Shown in pieces: positions 60,623-64,000 of a DNA stretch of 64,000 bases. A program made the position numbers and the translations under genes. The DNA comes from Amycolatopsis decaplanina DSM 44594. Its GTDB lineage: Bacteria > Actinomycetota > Actinomycetes > Mycobacteriales > Pseudonocardiaceae. The notes below the pieces were generated by a model. It worked only from the letters and a program-made list of their open reading frames with translations, did not search any database and was not told the DNA's origin. How positions within the stretch are numbered: position 1 is the first letter of the stretch; every line of letters starts with the position of its first letter. Location of the stretch: assembly GCF_000342005.1 (NCBI RefSeq), contig NZ_AOHO01000048.1, positions 664,540 to 728,539 on the forward strand, in the 5' to 3' direction.

Positions 60623-61285
60623 ATGGCTGGGGTGAAGGAGCTTCTGCAGGAGAAGGACCACGTCTTCCTCGACTTCGACGGTCCGGTGTGCGACGTGTTC
60701 GCCAGGCTTCCGGCGGGCGAGGTGGCCGACAGGCTCAAACGCCTCGTAGAACCCGGCCTGCCCGCCGAGGTGAACGCCTCCGCCGATCCGTTCGATGTGC
60801 TCCGGTACGCGGCTTCGTGCGGTCCGAACGCCGCGCACATCGTCGAGCGGCAGCTCAGCCGCTTGGAGGGGGAGGCCGTCGCCCTGATCTCGCCTGCCCC
60901 CGGTGTCGAGGAAGTGCTCCGCGAGTGGCGTGCGCAGGGGTTCACGGTGACGATCGTCAGCAACAACTCCGTCGAAGCGATCAGGTCCTTCCTGGGGTTG
61001 CACGAACTCGCCGAGCACGTTCGCGGGATCAGCGCGCGGACGACGAGCGACCCCGCGCGGCTGAAGCCTCAGCCCGCGCTCCTCGACGCCGCGGTGAAGG
61101 CTCTCGGCACGTCGCCTCGGCGGTGCGTCATGGTCGGTGACTCGATCGCGGACGTCCTGGCCGCGCGGGCCGCCGACGTCGCTTCGATCGCTCTCGCGAA
61201 GACGCCGTCGAAGCGCAGGGCCCTCGCCGCTCTCGGCCCTGATGCCCTCGTGGGCGACCTCGCGGACTTGCGTTCAGCGGGCTAA
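60623..61285 (+). CDS. HAD-family hydrolase
   Basis: A 220-residue phosphatase-like protein. Motif I is FLDFDGPVCDV, motif II IVSNNSVEA, motif III Lys in RLKPQPALL and motif IV MVGDSIADVLAA. The cap domain of ~70 residues lies between motifs I and II. The C-terminus LADLRSAG and its TAA stop lie within repeat copy 34. The substrate is unknown. Confidence 0.88.
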   Translation: MAGVKELLQEKDHVFLDFDGPVCDVFARLPAGEVADRLKRLVEPGLPAEVNASADPFDVLRYAASCGPNAAHIVERQLSRLEGEAVALISPAPGVEEVLREWRAQGFTVTIVSNNSVEAIRSFLGLHELAEHVRGISARTTSDPARLKPQPALLDAAVKALGTSPRRCVMVGDSIADVLAARAADVASIALAKTPSKRRALAALGPDALVGDLADLRSAG

Positions 61286-61293
61286 CCGCGATC
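61269..61293. repeat. Palindromic repeat copy 34, stops for two convergent genes
   Basis: CGTTCAGCGGGCTAACCGCG core. The plus strand TAA (61283-61285) ends the HAD gene. The overlapping minus strand TAG (61282-61284) ends the ubiA remnant. Confidence 0.88.
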
Positions 61294-61681
61294 TGCCACC
61301 AAGCCCAGGAAGAGCACCAGGCCGACGTGGTTGTTGTTCATGAACGCCCGGAAACAGCCGTCACGCTCGTGCGCGGTCAGCCTGCCCTGGTGGGCGAACA
61401 TCGCGCCCGCGAGCACGACGGCGACGTGGACAAGAGCCAGCAAACCGGCGGCAGGGATGCCCCCGGGCCGTGAACGCCATCGGGATCGACCATCCGAACG
61501 CAGCGCCCAGCATCACCTGAGGCGGATGCGTGTAGCGCCGACACCAGGACGGCGAACAGGCAGCCCGCTTCCACAGCGCCCAAAGCGTCGGCCACAAGAG
61601 CAGGAGCGCGCCGATCGGCCTGTCCGCCCGCATCAGGCGCAGGTACGCCGGTAGCTTGGTTCGAGTGAGGAGCGGCGGCAT
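61282..61681 (-). pseudogene. ubiA: Decayed UbiA-type prenyltransferase
   Basis: Fragments of a 4-hydroxybenzoate polyprenyltransferase-like protein appear in order but in different frames. They are LRLMRADRPIGALLLLWPTL (N-terminus), LGAAFGWSIPMAF (middle) and CFRAFMNNNHVGLVLFLGL (C-terminus). The span of 400 bases is less than half of a normal ~290-codon gene. The Asp-rich NDxxD motifs are missing. Internal deletions and at least one frameshift have removed function. The last codons ADRG and TAG stop come from a repeat. Confidence 0.8.
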
Positions 61682-61984
61682 CGTTCCTCCCCTCCGGCGT
61701 GCGCCGATCCGAAGGCAGGGGCGCGGCGACCCGCGCGGTCCGTACTCGGCCCTCAGGGGCAAGGTGCGGTAGCCGGACGGGCACGCCGTCGATCGACGCG
61801 GCGCGAAAACGGCCGGTCAGACGCTCGGAGACAAGGTGAGCGGACCCTCCTTGCGAAGCTGGCACTCACATGGCTAGAGTGCTAATTGCACGGCCCGAAC
61901 ACGCCCCGGCACCCGCGACGGCGGGGGTGGTAGGAGCCGTAACTAATCCTGCCAACGCTTTCGACGACCGTGGAGGTCAACCCG
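61682..61984. other. 303-bp region upstream of groES
   Basis: It holds the CIRCE element and groES promoter in its second half. The first half is residue of the decayed ubiA locus with no intact gene. Confidence 0.6.
61859..61885 (+). promoter_or_regulatory. CIRCE operator (HrcA binding site)
   Basis: CTGGCACTC, a 9-base spacer, then GAGTGCTAA. The right arm is perfect and the left arm differs at 2 of 9 positions from the consensus TTAGCACTC. It lies 99 bases before groES, so heat-shock repression by HrcA is expected. Confidence 0.9.
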
Positions 61985-62278
61985 GTGAGCGTGAACATCA
62001 AGCCGCTCGAGGACAAGATCGTTGTCCAGACGAGTGAGGCCGAGGAGACGACCGCTTCCGGCCTCGTCATCCCCGACACCGCCAAGGAGAAGCCCCAGGA
62101 GGGCAAGGTTCTGGCCGTGGGCCCGGGCCGCATCGACGACAAGGGCAACCGCGTCCCGCTCGACGTTTCCGTCGGCGACGTCGTCATCTACTCCAAGTAC
62201 GGCGGCACCGAAGTGAAGTACAACGGTGAGGACTACCTGATCCTTTCCGCTCGCGACGTGCTGGCCGTCATCAACTGA
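61985..62278 (+). CDS. groES: Co-chaperonin GroES
   Basis: A 97-residue heptameric lid of the chaperonin. It shows VNIKPLEDKIVV, SGLVIPDTAKEKPQEGKVLAVGPG and YSKYGGTEVKYNGEDYLIL. GTG 61985 has GGAGGT 7 bases upstream and gives the family N-terminus. It is under the CIRCE element and shares an operon with groEL1. Confidence 0.97.
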   Translation: MSVNIKPLEDKIVVQTSEAEETTASGLVIPDTAKEKPQEGKVLAVGPGRIDDKGNRVPLDVSVGDVVIYSKYGGTEVKYNGEDYLILSARDVLAVIN

Positions 62279-62297
62279 CGTCCGCTCTCAGCGCATG

Positions 62298-62343
62298 ACG
62301 CCCCGGGCCCCGCATTGCCGGGGAACGGGGCGTTCGTGTTTTC
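62298..62343 (+). terminator. Hairpin between groES and groEL1
   Basis: The outer 8-bp stem is 62298-62305 with 62326-62333. The inner stem is 62308-62312 with 62319-62323. TTCGTGTTTTCC follows. A partial terminator here would give more GroES than GroEL transcript. Confidence 0.6.
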
Positions 62344-62378
62344 CGAGCTTTAGAACTGGAAGGTAAGCGGAACAGGCC

Positions 62379-63992
62379 ATGCCCAAGCAGATCAGTTTCG
62401 ACGAGGACGCTCGTCGCGCGCTCGAGCGCGGGGTGAACAAGCTCGCCGACGCGGTCAAGGTCACCCTCGGCCCGCGCGGTCGCCACGTCGTGCTCGACAA
62501 GAAGTTCGGTGGCCCGACCATCACCCTCGACGGCGTCACCGTCGCTCGCGAGATCGAGCTCGACGACCCGTTCGAGAACCTCGGCGCCCAGCTCGCCAAG
62601 AGCGTCGCCACCAAGACCAACGACGTCGCCGGTGACGGCACCACCACCGCGACCGTGCTCGCGCAGTCGCTGGTGAAGGTCGGCCTGCGCAACGTCGCCG
62701 CCGGTGCCAACCCGACCGCCGTCGGCCGTGGCATCGAGGCCGCCGCGGAGAAGGTCATCGCGGTCCTCAAGGAGAAGGCGACCCCGGTCAAGGGCCGCGA
62801 CAACATCGCTCAGGTCGGCACCGTCACCTCGCGTGACGCGGCCATCGGCGCCCTGCTCGGCGAGGCCGTCGAGCGGGTCGGCGAAGACGGCGTCATCACG
62901 ATCGAGGAGTCGTCCACGCTGGCGACCGAGCTCGTGATCACCGAGGGTGTGCAGTTCGACAAGGGTTTCCTGTCGGCGCACTTCGCCACCAACCCGGAGG
63001 AGCAGAAGGCGATCCTCGAGGACGCCTACATCCTGCTGGTCCGCGAGAAGATCTCGGCGCTGGCCGACCTGCTCCCGGTGCTGGAGAAGGTCGTCGAGGC
63101 CAAGAAGCCGCTGCTGATCATCGCCGAGGATGTCGACGGCGAAGCGCTGTCGACCCTCGTCGTGAACTCGCTGCGCAAGACGATCACCGCCGTCGCGGTC
63201 AAGGCGCCGTTCTTCGGTGACCGCCGCAAGGCGTTCCTGGACGACCTCGCGGTCGTCACCGGCGGCGAGGTCATCTCGGCCGAGATCGGGCACAAGCTTT
63301 CCGAAACCACGCTGGCCCAGCTGGGCAACGCCCGCCGGATCGTCGTCACCAAGGACGACACCACGCTCGTCGACGGTGCCGGCACCAAGGACGACATCGC
63401 GGCGCGCGTCGCGCAGATCCGCAAGGAGATCGAGAACACCGACTCCGACTGGGACCGCGAGAAGCTGCAGGAGCGGCTGGCGAAGCTCGGCGGCGGTGTC
63501 GCGGTGATCAAGGTCGGCGCGGCCACCGAGACCGAGCTGAACGAGCGTAAGCACCGCATCGAGGACGCCGTGGCTTCGACCAAGGCGGCCGTCGAAGAGG
63601 GCATCCTGCCCGGCGGTGGCTCGGCGCTCGTGCACGCCGTCAAGGAGCTCGACGACAGCCTCGGTCTCGAGGGTGACGAAGCGACCGGTGTGCGCATCGT
63701 CCGCGACGCGCTGTCCGCCCCGCTGTTCTGGATCGCGACCAACGCGGGCCACGAGGGTGCGGTCATCGTGAACAAGGTCCAGGAGCAGAACTGGGGGCAC
63801 GGCTTCAACGCCGCCACCGGTGAGCTCACCGACCTGCTGGCCGCCGGCATCGTCGACCCGGTCAAGGTGACCCGGTCCGCGGTGGCGAACGCCGCTTCCA
63901 TCGCCCGGCTCGTGCTCACGACGGAGAGCTCCGTCGTCGAGAAGCCGGCCGAGGAGGAGCCCGCCGCGGCCGGTCACGGCCACGCGCACTAG
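62379..63992 (+). CDS. groEL: Chaperonin GroEL, GroEL1-type with His-rich tail
   Basis: A 537-residue chaperonin subunit. It shows VTLGPRGRHVVLDKKFGGP, the ATPase segment AGDGTTTATVLAQSL and the EEGILPGGGSAL region. Instead of the Gly-Gly-Met tail it ends AAAGHGHAH, the His-containing tail of actinobacterial GroEL1 proteins. This implies a second groEL elsewhere in the genome. It is complete, and the stop is 8 bases before the window end. Confidence 0.97.
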   Translation: MPKQISFDEDARRALERGVNKLADAVKVTLGPRGRHVVLDKKFGGPTITLDGVTVAREIELDDPFENLGAQLAKSVATKTNDVAGDGTTTATVLAQSLVKVGLRNVAAGANPTAVGRGIEAAAEKVIAVLKEKATPVKGRDNIAQVGTVTSRDAAIGALLGEAVERVGEDGVITIEESSTLATELVITEGVQFDKGFLSAHFATNPEEQKAILEDAYILLVREKISALADLLPVLEKVVEAKKPLLIIAEDVDGEALSTLVVNSLRKTITAVAVKAPFFGDRRKAFLDDLAVVTGGEVISAEIGHKLSETTLAQLGNARRIVVTKDDTTLVDGAGTKDDIAARVAQIRKEIENTDSDWDREKLQERLAKLGGGVAVIKVGAATETELNERKHRIEDAVASTKAAVEEGILPGGGSALVHAVKELDDSLGLEGDEATGVRIVRDALSAPLFWIATNAGHEGAVIVNKVQEQNWGHGFNAATGELTDLLAAGIVDPVKVTRSAVANAASIARLVLTTESSVVEKPAEEEPAAAGHGHAH

Positions 63993-64000
63993 TTCCACCC

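Noticed and set aside
60482..61018. N-terminal extension of the amidase frame
   Set aside because: It runs antisense through the HAD gene. A clear signal peptide starts at 60481.

Overview
The window comes from a very high-GC actinobacterium with strong third-position G/C bias, GTG and TTG starts, and gene overlaps of the GTGA/TGATG type. Gene content and order (map-infA-rpmJ-rpsM-rpsK-rpsD-rpoA-rplQ-truA, then a type VII secretion locus, then rplM-rpsI-glmM ... glmS-nnr-alr-tsaE-tsaB-rimI-tsaD-groES-groEL1) match the chromosomal arrangement around the ESX-4 locus of mycobacteria. Gene style suggests Pseudonocardiaceae, perhaps an Amycolatopsis relative. That placement is inference.

Layout. 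1-5853: translation and transcription operon, with a 61-codon ORF of unknown function between rpsM and rpsK. 5823-7749: a DUF559-like nuclease-fold protein and an unrecognised ESX-linked gene. 7746-23523: an ESX-4-like type VII secretion system: eccE (with a collagen-like Gly-Pro-Pro tract), eccB, an EspC-like/large WXG pair, mycP, eccD, eccC, an Hsp70 fused to a membrane/extracytoplasmic domain, and two small WXG100 proteins. 23647-28160: DUF4333 protein, lipoprotein, rplM-rpsI, glmM. 28297-37956: two paralogous three-gene cassettes (EspC-like, large WXG protein, small coiled-coil/acidic-tail protein). They share a 17-bp upstream element and flank a P450-like gene, a fatty acyl-AMP ligase and a carrier protein. 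38054-54023: glmS, NAD(P)HX repair, a DeoR-xylulokinase-ABC ATPase operon, alr, two hydrolases, tsaE, a carboxyltransferase and acyl-CoA synthetase pair, and tsaB-rimI-tsaD. 54020-61285: wecB, an exosortase-type surface-anchoring island (membrane anchor protein, 59-aa LAATG mini-protein, exosortase, GT2 glycosyltransferase), a peptidoglycan amidase and a HAD hydrolase. 61282-63992: a decayed ubiA remnant, then CIRCE-controlled groES-groEL1.

The most striking signal is a dispersed, nearly palindromic repeat with core TTTAGCGGGCTAAA. It is flanked by GATCGCG on the left and CGCGATC on the right in the fullest copies. I count 34 copies in 64 kb. They occur alone in intergenic gaps, as tight clusters, as inverted pairs forming long terminator-like hairpins, and inside or at the ends of at least eleven genes. 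In some genes one reading frame stays open (peptides such as AFSPLNA). In truA, the Hsp70 gene and the acyl-AMP ligase gene the stop codon expected from the repeat is replaced by a sense codon. In others (tsaE, the carboxyltransferase, the HAD gene, the ubiA remnant) the repeat itself supplies the stop codon. This looks like an active or recently active palindromic element shaping protein sequences, analogous in principle to Rickettsia palindromic elements but unrelated in sequence.

Functionally the window joins core translation and cell-wall precursor genes (glmM, glmS, alr, wecB, amidase) with cell-surface export systems (ESX-4-like secretion and its candidate substrates, exosortase anchoring). 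All homology statements come from motif recognition by eye. No database search was run.
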